Source: Planctomycetia bacterium
GTDB taxonomy: Bacteria > Planctomycetota > Phycisphaerae > UBA1845 > Fen-1342
Direction of reading: 5' to 3'
Length of the DNA: 64,000 nt
Assembly (NCBI GenBank): GCA_015709575.1
Contig: CP054190.1
Coordinates: forward strand, 558,001-622,000
Position numbers and translations under genes: made by a program
Notes under the pieces: model-generated
Database searches by the model: none
What the model saw: only the letters and a program-made list of their open reading frames with translations
Told to the model about the DNA's origin: nothing
Shown: one piece after another, positions 46,159-55,192 of the stretch
Numbering within the stretch: the first letter of the stretch is position 1
How the letters are laid out: each line of letters begins with the position of its first letter

Positions 46159-48600
46159 ATGCTGCTGGCACTCGTGACAGAAACGCAACGGCAGACGTTC
46201 GAGCTTCCCGGGCTGCCGGGGGGCTGGCTGCGTTTTGTCGGGCTGCTCGCGGTGGCGGCGCTGTGCTGGGCCGTGGTGTGGATGTATCGGCGCGAGGCGC
46301 GCGTCGGTGCGCCGCTGTGGCTCCGCGGCGGTCTGGCGGCGCTGCGCTGCGCCGTGGTCCTGGTCCTGGTGGTGGTGTGGCTGGGGCCGTCCATCGCCAC
46401 CGAGGCGGTTCGGGTGATTTCGGCGCGCGTGCACGTGTTGGTCGACGTCTCGGCCAGCATGAGCATCCCGGATGGTCCCGCGCCGGCCGCCGACGGCGAG
46501 CCCGAGCCGCCCACTCGCGCACAACGCGTTGCGTCCCTGCTGGGCGATCAGGATCATGCCTGGCTGCGAGCGCTCGCGGCCCAGAACGACCTGGCGGTGT
46601 ACGCGTTCGGCGAACGGGTCGTGCCGCTGGCGCTGCCCTGGGTGGATCCGGCCGGCGCGCCGGCGTCCGGTGTCGCCGCTCCGGATTCGGCCGAGGCCGC
46701 CACCGTGCCCTCCGAGGGCGTCACGACGGCGCTGGCGGGCGTGCTTCCGGGCTCCGGCACGATTCCCGCGAACGTCGCCAACCGGACCGATCCCGGACAG
46801 GCGATTGCCGGCGCCCTGGCCCAGTCGGCCGACAGCCCGACCGCGGCGTTGATCCTGATCAGCGACGGCGCGTCGAACGCCGGCATGTCTGCGGATGAGA
46901 TCATCGCGTATGCGCGGCGCATGAAAGCGCCGATCTACGCGGTTGGCGTCGGCGCAGCACAGGAGCCGCCGAATCTGCGGGTGGTCAGTGTTTCCGCGCC
47001 GGCCGGCGTGCCGCGGGAGGATCCTTTCGAAGTGCGCGTCGAGTTGGCGGCGTCGGGTGTCGAGCGCGGCGCGTACCGTGTGGAGCTTAGCGCGCAGCGC
47101 CTGGACGACGCCAGCGGCGGGTCGGAGCAGGTGGTCGCCGGCCGGACGGTGGAGCTGGGCGGGGATCGCGCGTCCGCAGTCGAGCTGTTCCGGGTGCAGC
47201 CGGCGAGCGCGGGTGAGTATCTGTACCGGGCGCGGATCGAGCCTGCCGCGGGGGAAGTGCTGGCGTTGGACAACGCCCGCGAGACTGCGGTGCATGTACT
47301 GGATCAGAAGACGCGCGTGCTGATCGTGGCGGGTCGGCCAACCTACGACTATCGCCAGCTCGTCGCGCTGCTGGAGCGGGATCGCACCATTGATCTGAGC
47401 TGCTGGCTGCAATCGGCCGACGCGGACTCGATTCGCGAAGGCAACACCGTCATCACCGAGCTGCCGCGCCGCGCGGAGGATATTTTCGTCTATGACGCGG
47501 TGCTGCTGATCGACCCGAATCCCGCCGACCTGGATTCCGCCTGGGCCATCACGGTGCGCCGCCTGGTTGATGAACTGGGCGGCGGCGTGCTGCTTCAGGC
47601 CGGTCCGCAGTACACGGGGCGCTTTCTGCGTGATCCACGGCTGGTCGATCTCGTCGGCGTTTTGCCGGTCGCCCCCGACCCGGACAGCGAGGTGCGTCTC
47701 AGCGACCTGGGAACGTATCGCACGCAAGCCACGCCGCTGGAAGTCCCGGAGGAATCGATCGCCCACCCGCTGCTGGCGCTGCACAGCGATCCGCAGGTCA
47801 GCAGCCGCATCTGGCGGGCGCTGCCGGGCGCCTGGTGGTACATGCCGGTGCAGCGCGAGAAGCAGTTGGCGACGGTGCTGCTGCGCGGGCGCGGCGCGCC
47901 GGTTCTGCTGGCGGCGCAGCCTTTCGGCGCGGGTCGAACCGCGTTTCTCGGGTTCGACAGCACCTGGCGCTGGCGCAGCGTCGGGGAGCGTTACTTCAAC
48001 CGCTTCTGGATTCAGACGGTTCGCTACCTCGCCCAGGCGCGCCGGCAGGGCGGCGGGCGGCGTGCCTCGCTGACGCTCGATCGCGACACGGTCAACGTCG
48101 GCGATTACGTCCGCATCGAGGCCCAGATTCTCGATCCGTCGTTCAGTCCCTGGCACGAGCCGGAGGCCGCGGCCGCGATTGAGTTTTCGGACGGTGCGCG
48201 CCGCGAGATCGTGCTCGCCGCGCAGGCCGGGCGCGACGGCTGGTACGCCGGGCGCGTGCTGGCCGACCGGGAAGGATTGGCGACCGTGCGTGTGCCATTG
48301 CCGGGCGACACGGGCGCCGGCGCGCGGCGCGGGCTGCGCGTGCATCGCCCGGACGTGGAGCTGAGCACTCTGCGGATGCAGCGCGAGACGCTCGAGCGCA
48401 TTGCGCAGGAAACCGGCGGGCAGTTTCTGACGCTCGACAGCGCCGCCGGATTGCCGCGGATCATCGGCAGCGGCGCGGAAGTGCGTCCGCCGGTGCGGAT
48501 CGGCACGGTGGAGTTGTGGGACCGCGGCTGGCTGCTGGCGGTCCTCGCGGGCCTGTTGTCCGTGGAGTGGGCGCTGCGCCGACGGAGCCAGTTGCTGTGA
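46159..48600 (+). CDS. Membrane protein with vWA and amidotransferase-like domains
   Basis: 813 residues. Two N-terminal membrane helices (FVGLLAVAALCWAVVWMY, LRCAVVLVLVVVWLGPS) are followed by a vWA domain with an intact MIDAS start (VLVDVSASMS) and LILISDGASNAG. Beta-sandwich modules follow. Next comes a segment resembling the class I amidotransferase fold (TRVLIVAGRPTYDYRQLVAL), without a clear catalytic Cys. A final membrane helix ends WALRRRSQLL. It resembles its upstream neighbour in layout. It overlaps the next gene by 4 bp (GTGA). Confidence 0.9.
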   Translation: MLLALVTETQRQTFELPGLPGGWLRFVGLLAVAALCWAVVWMYRREARVGAPLWLRGGLAALRCAVVLVLVVVWLGPSIATEAVRVISARVHVLVDVSASMSIPDGPAPAADGEPEPPTRAQRVASLLGDQDHAWLRALAAQNDLAVYAFGERVVPLALPWVDPAGAPASGVAAPDSAEAATVPSEGVTTALAGVLPGSGTIPANVANRTDPGQAIAGALAQSADSPTAALILISDGASNAGMSADEIIAYARRMKAPIYAVGVGAAQEPPNLRVVSVSAPAGVPREDPFEVRVELAASGVERGAYRVELSAQRLDDASGGSEQVVAGRTVELGGDRASAVELFRVQPASAGEYLYRARIEPAAGEVLALDNARETAVHVLDQKTRVLIVAGRPTYDYRQLVALLERDRTIDLSCWLQSADADSIREGNTVITELPRRAEDIFVYDAVLLIDPNPADLDSAWAITVRRLVDELGGGVLLQAGPQYTGRFLRDPRLVDLVGVLPVAPDPDSEVRLSDLGTYRTQATPLEVPEESIAHPLLALHSDPQVSSRIWRALPGAWWYMPVQREKQLATVLLRGRGAPVLLAAQPFGAGRTAFLGFDSTWRWRSVGERYFNRFWIQTVRYLAQARRQGGGRRASLTLDRDTVNVGDYVRIEAQILDPSFSPWHEPEAAAAIEFSDGARREIVLAAQAGRDGWYAGRVLADREGLATVRVPLPGDTGAGARRGLRVHRPDVELSTLRMQRETLERIAQETGGQFLTLDSAAGLPRIIGSGAEVRPPVRIGTVELWDRGWLLAVLAGLLSVEWALRRRSQLL

Positions 48601-50807
48601 GCACGCTGACCGGAATCCCGCCGGACTCGCTCGAACCGCAGGGCGCGGATGCGCAGCGCGACCTGCTCGCGCCGCTGCGCGCGGTGCGCGCCCGCCTGCG
48701 GGCGTACGTCGTGATCGGCGCGGCGCTGCAGTTCCTGCTGGCCGTGCTGGCGGCCTGCGTGCTGCAGTTCATGCTGGATCGCTGGTTGCGCTTCACCGTC
48801 GATCAGCGCGCCTTTCTGAATGGCACGCTCACCATTTTCTGGCTCTGGGTGCTTCACCGTTACCTGGTGCTGCCGTTGGAGCGTCCGCTGCCGGTGGACC
48901 TGCTCGCCCGCTGGATCGACGCTCGCCACCCGGAGCTGCACGAGAACATCGCCATTGCGGTTCAACTGACGGATGAGCGACGCAGTGATCAGCAATTCAA
49001 CTCACCCGATCTCATCCGCGCCGTGGTGCACGACGCCTGTGCGGCGGCGCGGCGCATCTCCTTCATGAGCGTGCTCGACCACCGCCGTGCGCAGCGGCAA
49101 GGGCTGCTGCTGGTGCTGATCGCGGCACTGACGGCCGCATCCGCCGCGGTGCCCGTCGTCGCCGAGACGCTGCGGACGTGGTTTGCGCGCAACTGGCTGC
49201 TTCAGGATGTGCCCTGGCCGCAGCGCACTTACATCACGCCCGTGATTCCCGAGGGCATCGAGAGCGGGCGGCGCAGCTTTCCGATCGGCGACGAACTGCG
49301 GATCGTCGCGCGGATTGACGGCGAACCCTCCGACACCGCCACGTTGCAGCGGTGGACTGCCGGCGGGCGGCGCGGGGCGGAGCCGATGACGCGCCGCGGC
49401 GGGCAGCGCTGGGAGGTGTCGCTGGGCGTCCTGACCGAGTCCGTTCAGTTTCGCATTGTCGGCGGCGATGAGCGCACGCGCGAGTACCTGATCGACGCCG
49501 TCGAGCGCCCGCACGTTCATCGAACGGTCGCGCGGATCACCCCGCCGGCGTACACCGGTCTGCCGCCGGCGGTGCTGGAGCAGCAGACCGTGCTGGACGT
49601 GCTGCGCGGCGCTCGTGTCGAGATCGAGGCCCGCACCAATCGTCCGATCGCCGAAGCGCGTTTCGTCGGCCCGGACGAATTCAGCGTGCCCTGCGAGTTG
49701 CTCGCGCCGGATCGCATCGTTGCCCACCTCAGCACGGTCGCACCCGATCCGCCAGACACGACCGCTGCGCCGCCGCTCGTCCCGGGCGTCTATCGCTTCG
49801 AGCTGCGCGACACTGACGGGCTGACCGACAGCCGACCGGTGCGTTTCACGATCAAGGTCGTGGCCGATCGCCCGCCCATGGTGGAGCTGCGGGCCGAGGG
49901 CGTCGGCGCGATGGTGACGCCGCTGGCGGAGGTGCAAGTCGAGCTGCGCGCCGAGGACGCCTACGGCCTCGCCGCCGTTTCGTTGAACGCGCAGCGGGGC
50001 GATGGCGTACCGACCGCCATACCGTTACCCGAGGCCGACAACCTCGAGCGCGACTATCGCGGGGCGGCCGTCCTTTCAGTTCCCCGGTTGGGTGCGGAGC
50101 CGCAGGAGCGCATCCGACTGCTGGCGGAAGCGGTGGATCGGGATCCTGCGAAAAACGTCGGCGCAGCGCCGCCGCTGGAGCTGCGCGTTGTCACGGCGGA
50201 TGAGTTTCTTTCGGAGATGGCGCGGCGCGAGATGGAGCTGCGGCGCGAGTTCGAGCGATTGGTCAGCGAGCAGCGCGTCTACGGTGACGCGCTGGAGCGC
50301 GTATTGGCGACCATTGGCGATGAATCCGCGCAGAACGCGGTGCGACAGCAGCTCTCAGCGCTCGCCCGTCGCCAGAATACGCAGGCCTCGCGCTGTGTCG
50401 CGATGCGCCGCCAGTTTGCGCAGATTCTCGCCGAATTGCGCACCAGCCGCGTACTCCGCAGCAGCGAGGAGCGCCGCCTGGGCGAGCTGATCATTGACCC
50501 GCTGGGCGAACTGGGCGATGAGCTGATTCCGCAGGCGGCCAGTGCGGTGGCGGCGCTGCGCGGCGATGCGGGTGCGGAGCGGGTGGCGGCGGTGCGCACC
50601 CGACAGGCGGAAATCGTGCGAAAAATGCAGGCTTTGCTCGCAAACATGCTGGAATGGGAGGGTTATCGCGAGGCGCTGGCGCTGCTGCGGGAGATCATCG
50701 CCGCGCAGGGAGACGTACGGGAAGACACGCTTCGGGCGATCGAGGCGCAATTGGACGCGATTCTGGGCGATCCGGCGGAAGGTGCGGACAAATCCATACA
50801 GCCCTAG
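48597..50807 (+). CDS. Large membrane protein, DUF4175-like layout
   Basis: 736 residues from the GTG in the GTGA overlap. Membrane helices lie near residues 35-60 (YVVIGAALQFLLAVLAACVL), 72-90 and 165-185. After these comes a long extracytoplasmic part with Ig-like beta modules (TPPAYTGLPP, VVADRPPMVELRAEGVG). From about residue 530 there is a charged coiled coil (MARREMELRREFERLVSEQR). The TPPAYTG motif and layout recall DUF4175 proteins, but the assignment is tentative. Confidence 0.8.
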   Translation: MSTLTGIPPDSLEPQGADAQRDLLAPLRAVRARLRAYVVIGAALQFLLAVLAACVLQFMLDRWLRFTVDQRAFLNGTLTIFWLWVLHRYLVLPLERPLPVDLLARWIDARHPELHENIAIAVQLTDERRSDQQFNSPDLIRAVVHDACAAARRISFMSVLDHRRAQRQGLLLVLIAALTAASAAVPVVAETLRTWFARNWLLQDVPWPQRTYITPVIPEGIESGRRSFPIGDELRIVARIDGEPSDTATLQRWTAGGRRGAEPMTRRGGQRWEVSLGVLTESVQFRIVGGDERTREYLIDAVERPHVHRTVARITPPAYTGLPPAVLEQQTVLDVLRGARVEIEARTNRPIAEARFVGPDEFSVPCELLAPDRIVAHLSTVAPDPPDTTAAPPLVPGVYRFELRDTDGLTDSRPVRFTIKVVADRPPMVELRAEGVGAMVTPLAEVQVELRAEDAYGLAAVSLNAQRGDGVPTAIPLPEADNLERDYRGAAVLSVPRLGAEPQERIRLLAEAVDRDPAKNVGAAPPLELRVVTADEFLSEMARREMELRREFERLVSEQRVYGDALERVLATIGDESAQNAVRQQLSALARRQNTQASRCVAMRRQFAQILAELRTSRVLRSSEERRLGELIIDPLGELGDELIPQAASAVAALRGDAGAERVAAVRTRQAEIVRKMQALLANMLEWEGYREALALLREIIAAQGDVREDTLRAIEAQLDAILGDPAEGADKSIQP

Positions 50808-50865
50808 ACCCATGAAGCCGTACTATTAGATTGGCCGGACGCCGGTCCGTCCGGCGGGAGAGCGT

Positions 50866-52710
50866 ATGTCCGGGTGCGTTTCACTCGCGCAGATTCTGCC
50901 GCTGCTGCTCGCCCTGGGCGCGGTGGCTTCGATCGCACCCGGCGCATCGGGACAGGGTGCGCCGCCGGCGACCGCTGACGCTGCGGCCGCATCTGCCGGC
51001 CCGGCGGGTGACGCCATCGCAGCGAGCGGAGATAGGCCCGCGCGGTTGGCGCCGCTGGCGGAGCGCCAAACGGCGATTCGAGAGCGGGTGGAGCGCTTCG
51101 AGGCACGGATGCAGCAGCTCGCGGCGCTGCTGGCCGAGAGCGAACCGCAGCAGGCGGAGCGGCTGCGCGACGCACTGGAGCGGACGCGCTCGCAGCGCGT
51201 CACGACGCGCCTGGAGCAGCTTGCGGCGGCCTTGCGTGAGGCGCGCTTCAGCGAAGCGGAGCGCGACCAGGCGGCCGTGATCCGCGACCTTGAGAGTATT
51301 CTGGAAGTGCTGGCCAATCCGGCCAACCGCATGGAGGAGCGCCGCCGCGAGCGTGAGAGGCTCGAAGCGCGGCGCCGCGCCGTGCGACAGATATTCGATG
51401 AGCAAAACGAGCATCGCCTGTCGGCGCAGTTGGGTCGGGAGGCGCTGCAGCAGGCCGAGCAGCTCGCGGCGCTGGCCGAGCGACTGAGCGAGCTGGTCGC
51501 GCGACAGGAGGAGCTGCGCCGGCAGGTGGGTGATCCGCGCGAGCTGGCGGCGCGACAGGCCGATCTGCAGCAACGCACCGCGGAGGCGGCCGCGGCGATG
51601 GCGGCCGCGGCGCAGGCCCAGGAGGATGACGGCGCCCGAAGCGCGGTGGCCTCGGCGGAGCAGGACGTGCGCGCCGCGGCCGAGGCGATGCAACGCGCCG
51701 CGGAGAAATACCAGGCCGGCCGCCCGGTCGCTGAAGTGCAGGCCGAACAGCGACCCGCGGAGGCGGACCTGCACCGCGCCGTGCGTCGACTGGAGGAGCA
51801 GCAGCGCCGTTTGCGCGAGTCGGCCGATCCGCGCAGGGCGGCGGAGTCGCAGCGTGGAACGCAGCGCCGCGCGCAGGACCTTCACCGCGAGATGGCGCCG
51901 CCGGAGGAGCGACCCGAGCCGGGCGCTGCGCCGCTGGGGCGCGCCGGCGAAAGCATGCAGCGCGCCGCCGATCGAATGGGCGAGGGCCGGGAGCAGGACG
52001 CCGAGGGCGCGCAGCAGGAGGCTCTCAGCGAGCTTCAGCAATCGCTCGACGAGCTGGAAGAAGCGCTGCGGCAGGTGCGGCAGGAGGAGCAGGAAGAAAC
52101 GCTCTCAGCGATCGAGTCGCGACTGCGCGGCGTTCTGGCGCGCGAGGAGAGCGTGCAGGAGGCGTTGAAGGCGCTCGGCCCGGCCGGGGCCCGGCAGTGG
52201 ACCCGGGCCGAGGAGCTGCGGTTGGCGGATGCGGGCGTGACTCACGGCAAGGCCGTGGGGGAGGCCGAGGCGGTGCTGCGCATCCTCACCGAGGAGGGCA
52301 CGACCGTCATCATTCCGGAGTTGATCGACGACGCGCTCGCAGACATGCGCGAGGCGGCGGTGCTGATCGCCAAGCCGGAGACCGGCGCGCCCGTGCAGGC
52401 GCTGCTGGACGACGTGATCGCACTGCTGAAGGAAATGCTCGGAGCGATCGAACGCAAGCGCGATGAGAACCAGGCCCAGCCGCCGGACGACGGCCAGCAG
52501 CAGGCATCCGGTGAGCAGGCGGCGCAGCCGCTGTTACCGCGCTCCGCCGAGCTGCGCATGCTGCGGTTGTCGCAGGTGCGCCTGCGGGATCGCACGACGG
52601 CGCTGACCGAGACGGAGACACCGGCGGCGGTTGCGGAGTTCGGGCGGCTCTCGGAGCGGCAGCGGGCGCTGGCGGAATTGACGCGGCGGATGCACGAGCG
52701 GGCGGAGTAG
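50866..52710 (+). CDS. Exported long coiled-coil protein
   Basis: 614 residues with signal peptide (LAQILPLLLALGAVASIAPG). Almost the whole chain is Glu/Arg/Ala/Gln heptad-rich coiled coil (ERQTAIRERVERFEARMQQL onwards). A possible globular segment at about 455-520 contains TEEGTTVIIPELIDDALADM. The preceding gene also ends in a coiled coil, so the two may pair. No catalytic motif. The start has GGGAGAG 4 bp upstream. Confidence 0.82.
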   Translation: MSGCVSLAQILPLLLALGAVASIAPGASGQGAPPATADAAAASAGPAGDAIAASGDRPARLAPLAERQTAIRERVERFEARMQQLAALLAESEPQQAERLRDALERTRSQRVTTRLEQLAAALREARFSEAERDQAAVIRDLESILEVLANPANRMEERRRERERLEARRRAVRQIFDEQNEHRLSAQLGREALQQAEQLAALAERLSELVARQEELRRQVGDPRELAARQADLQQRTAEAAAAMAAAAQAQEDDGARSAVASAEQDVRAAAEAMQRAAEKYQAGRPVAEVQAEQRPAEADLHRAVRRLEEQQRRLRESADPRRAAESQRGTQRRAQDLHREMAPPEERPEPGAAPLGRAGESMQRAADRMGEGREQDAEGAQQEALSELQQSLDELEEALRQVRQEEQEETLSAIESRLRGVLAREESVQEALKALGPAGARQWTRAEELRLADAGVTHGKAVGEAEAVLRILTEEGTTVIIPELIDDALADMREAAVLIAKPETGAPVQALLDDVIALLKEMLGAIERKRDENQAQPPDDGQQQASGEQAAQPLLPRSAELRMLRLSQVRLRDRTTALTETETPAAVAEFGRLSERQRALAELTRRMHERAE

Positions 52711-52727
52711 CGCAGCAGGAGATCCAC

Positions 52728-53807
52728 ATGACCGGACAGCAGTGGTCCATGCCCTGGTCCCGCCGGATCGTCCGGCTGGCTTTGATTGTCGGAGTGTGCG
52801 CGCCGCCGCTGGCCGGGGCTGATGACACCGCGGTCCGCCTGGGAAACGCGTTTGTGGAGCACGTGCGCGGGTTGACGGAGGTCAGTGCGGAAGCGCGGGA
52901 GTTCGTGGAGCGCACCTGGCGGGATCGCGATGCAGCCGAGCCGGCCGACGCCTTCGTGCCCGATGCGCTGGCGGTGATTTACCCGAATTTCCGGGCCGTT
53001 CTTGCGGCGTTCGATGAGGGGCGCTTCAGCGAAGCGGCCCGCGGCGCAGCGGCGCTGGGATCGGGGACGGATCCGTTTCTGTCTGCGACCGCGGCCTACT
53101 ACCACGCACGCAGTCTCGTGGAGGAAGGTCGGCTGGAGGAGGCCCAGGCCGCGCTGCGCGAGTCGACCGGCGGCGAACCGGATGCGCTCGCGATGCGAAC
53201 ACCGTACGCGCCGCACCTGTGGTACCTGCGCGGATTCTGCGAGGCCAGCAACCTGGAATTTGAAGCGGCCAACGAATCGCTCGGGCGCGTGATTTCGCTG
53301 TTCCCGTCCGCGCCGGAGGCGGTCGCGGTCGGGGCGCGTCAGCTTCGCCTGGAGCTTGAGCGGCGCGAGATCGGCACGCTGGACGAAGTCGCGAGCCTGA
53401 TGACGTATGCGGGTGCGCGGCTGCGCGTGGCCGACGGCGGGACGCGGGTGCGTGATCGACAGAATGAAGCCATCGCGAAGCTCGACCAGATGATCCAGGA
53501 GGAGGAGCAGCGCGAGAAATCCGGGCAGTGCAGCGGCGGCGGGCAGGGCAAGGGCGGACGGCAATCGCGTCAGGCGGCGCGCCCCTCCCGTCCACGGGAG
53601 CAGTCCGAGGCGCCGCCGTCCGCAGGCGATCCCGGCATGGACCTGCGCGGCGCGCAACGGGCCACGCCCGGCGAAGTGTGGGGAAAGCTGCCGCCGGCGG
53701 AGCGTGAGAAGATCCTTCAATCGCTGCGCGAGCGGTTTCCGTCGCGCTATCGTCAATTGGTCGAGCAGTACTACCGATCGCTGGCCGACGGCGGCGCCGG
53801 CCGCTGA
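52728..53807 (+). CDS. Exported TPR-like protein
   Basis: 359 residues. Signal peptide (IVRLALIVGVCAPPLAGA). Helical repeats at about 80-230 (FLSATAAYYHARSLVEEGRL, YLRGFCEASNLEFEAANESL) look like TPRs. A Gly/Gln/Arg-rich, probably disordered segment covers about 265-305. The C-terminal helix LPPAEREKILQSLRERFPSR and the LVEQYYRSL end resemble the C-termini of planctomycete Bat-operon proteins. The ribosome site is AGGAGAT. It lies 17 bp after the coiled-coil gene. Confidence 0.8.
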   Translation: MTGQQWSMPWSRRIVRLALIVGVCAPPLAGADDTAVRLGNAFVEHVRGLTEVSAEAREFVERTWRDRDAAEPADAFVPDALAVIYPNFRAVLAAFDEGRFSEAARGAAALGSGTDPFLSATAAYYHARSLVEEGRLEEAQAALRESTGGEPDALAMRTPYAPHLWYLRGFCEASNLEFEAANESLGRVISLFPSAPEAVAVGARQLRLELERREIGTLDEVASLMTYAGARLRVADGGTRVRDRQNEAIAKLDQMIQEEEQREKSGQCSGGGQGKGGRQSRQAARPSRPREQSEAPPSAGDPGMDLRGAQRATPGEVWGKLPPAEREKILQSLRERFPSRYRQLVEQYYRSLADGGAGR

Positions 53808-53899
53808 CCGGCAGCCGCGGCCCGGTTGTGGCGGCCCGCAGTGGGTCAGGCCGTCGGCTCGGCCGCTTTGCTCGTGAATGCTGTTCGAGGATCCCTTGC

Positions 53900-55192
53900 A
53901 TGAATCGGCGTGAGACTGAACGAGGTCGGCCGGTACCGAGTCGTGCGCCCGCGATTGGCGGTCCTGCGCGTGCTCGAAGCATGGGCGGCGCGTCCGGTGC
54001 GGCGAGCGGGCGGCTGCGCGCCGCTCTGCTCGCCGCGGCGGCTGTCTCATTGCCCTCGACGGCGGCTCAGCTCGTTCATGTTCAGCGCATCGACGGCAGC
54101 ACGGCGGAGGGGCGCGTCACGCGCATCGCGGACGCGGTGGAACTGCAGACCGACGCTGGGCCGCTGCGCCTCGGGTGGGACGAAATGATGGCGATGCGTC
54201 CGGCTTCGTTGGCGCCGACGCCCGCGCCGGCGCCGGGTGCGTTGACGGTTGAGCTGGCGGACGGCTCGATCATCACCGGGCGGATCGTGGATCGCCCGGA
54301 CGGCGCGGCGCTCGAATTCTTCGGCGGCGCGGTACGGCTGGATTCGCGTCAATTGTCGGAGATACGCACGACCGGCGCCTCGGCCTCCGCCAGCGCCAGG
54401 TTGGCGGAGCTGCGGGCCGAGGCGGAAGGGGCGCAGGATGTGCTGGTGGCGGCCCGCGGGGCGGAGTCGGTCGTGCTGCGCGGTGTGGTGAAGCAGATCG
54501 ACGCTGAGCGCATCACGTTCACCTGGAATGACAAGGACACAGCGGTCCCCTGGTCGCGCGTCGCGGGGGTTCGCTTCGCCAGGCCGACGGTGCGTGGAGC
54601 CTCGGGCGCGGTGGTGCTGCATGGCGGCGATGTGTTGGCCGGGCGGGCGTCCTCCGAGGATGGTCAGCGCGTCGTGCTGCGGTCGGGTTTGCTGGGCGAG
54701 GTCGTGCTGGAGTGGTCGCAGATCGAGCGGATCGAGTGGCGCAGCGAGCGACTGGTGTACCTCTCGACGCTGCGCCCCGCCCGCTACGAGCACACGCCGT
54801 TGTTTGACCGGCCCTGGCCCTATCGTTTCGATCGCACAATCAGCGGCGGGCCGATTCGCATCGGCGGTCGGGCGTATGAACGCGGCGTGGTGATGCACAG
54901 TCGATCGAGCCTGGTGTTTGCGCTGGATGGGGGCTTCGATTCATTTGTAGCGACCACCGGCGTCGTAGACGAGGTTCGGGAGCGCGGGGTCGTCACCTTG
55001 CGCGTCATCGGCGACGGTCGCACGCTCTGGGAAGCCGCGGGCGTGCGCGGCGGGCAGCCGCCGCGCGAGGCGGTGGTGCGCATCCGCGGCGTGCACGAGC
55101 TGATCCTGGAGGTCGATTACGACGACGACCTCGACATCGGCGATCACGCAGCGTTTGCCGCGGCGCGCCTGATCCGGGCGGATGCACCATGA
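53900..55192 (+). CDS. Exported NPCBM/NEW2 domain protein
   Basis: 430 residues from the ATG at 53900. The N-terminus is Arg-rich with a late hydrophobic stretch (LRAALLAAAAVSLPSTAAQ). Residues about 55-250 carry three similar beta units (VQRIDGSTAEGRV, VELADGSIITGRIV, VLHGGDVLAGRA). The C-terminal 150 residues match the NPCBM carbohydrate-binding module: RAYERGVVMHS, FDSFVATTGVVDEV, LWEAAGVRGGQPPREAVV, DHAAFAAARL. A role in binding glycans in the envelope is inferred. It overlaps the protease gene by 4 bp. Confidence 0.88.
   Translation: MNRRETERGRPVPSRAPAIGGPARARSMGGASGAASGRLRAALLAAAAVSLPSTAAQLVHVQRIDGSTAEGRVTRIADAVELQTDAGPLRLGWDEMMAMRPASLAPTPAPAPGALTVELADGSIITGRIVDRPDGAALEFFGGAVRLDSRQLSEIRTTGASASASARLAELRAEAEGAQDVLVAARGAESVVLRGVVKQIDAERITFTWNDKDTAVPWSRVAGVRFARPTVRGASGAVVLHGGDVLAGRASSEDGQRVVLRSGLLGEVVLEWSQIERIEWRSERLVYLSTLRPARYEHTPLFDRPWPYRFDRTISGGPIRIGGRAYERGVVMHSRSSLVFALDGGFDSFVATTGVVDEVRERGVVTLRVIGDGRTLWEAAGVRGGQPPREAVVRIRGVHELILEVDYDDDLDIGDHAAFAAARLIRADAP

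Noticed and set aside
45781-48345. An 854-codon minus-strand open frame across the BatA/vWA genes
   Set aside because: Arg/Gln/His-rich shadow; the plus-strand genes have recognisable domains and 4-bp overlaps.
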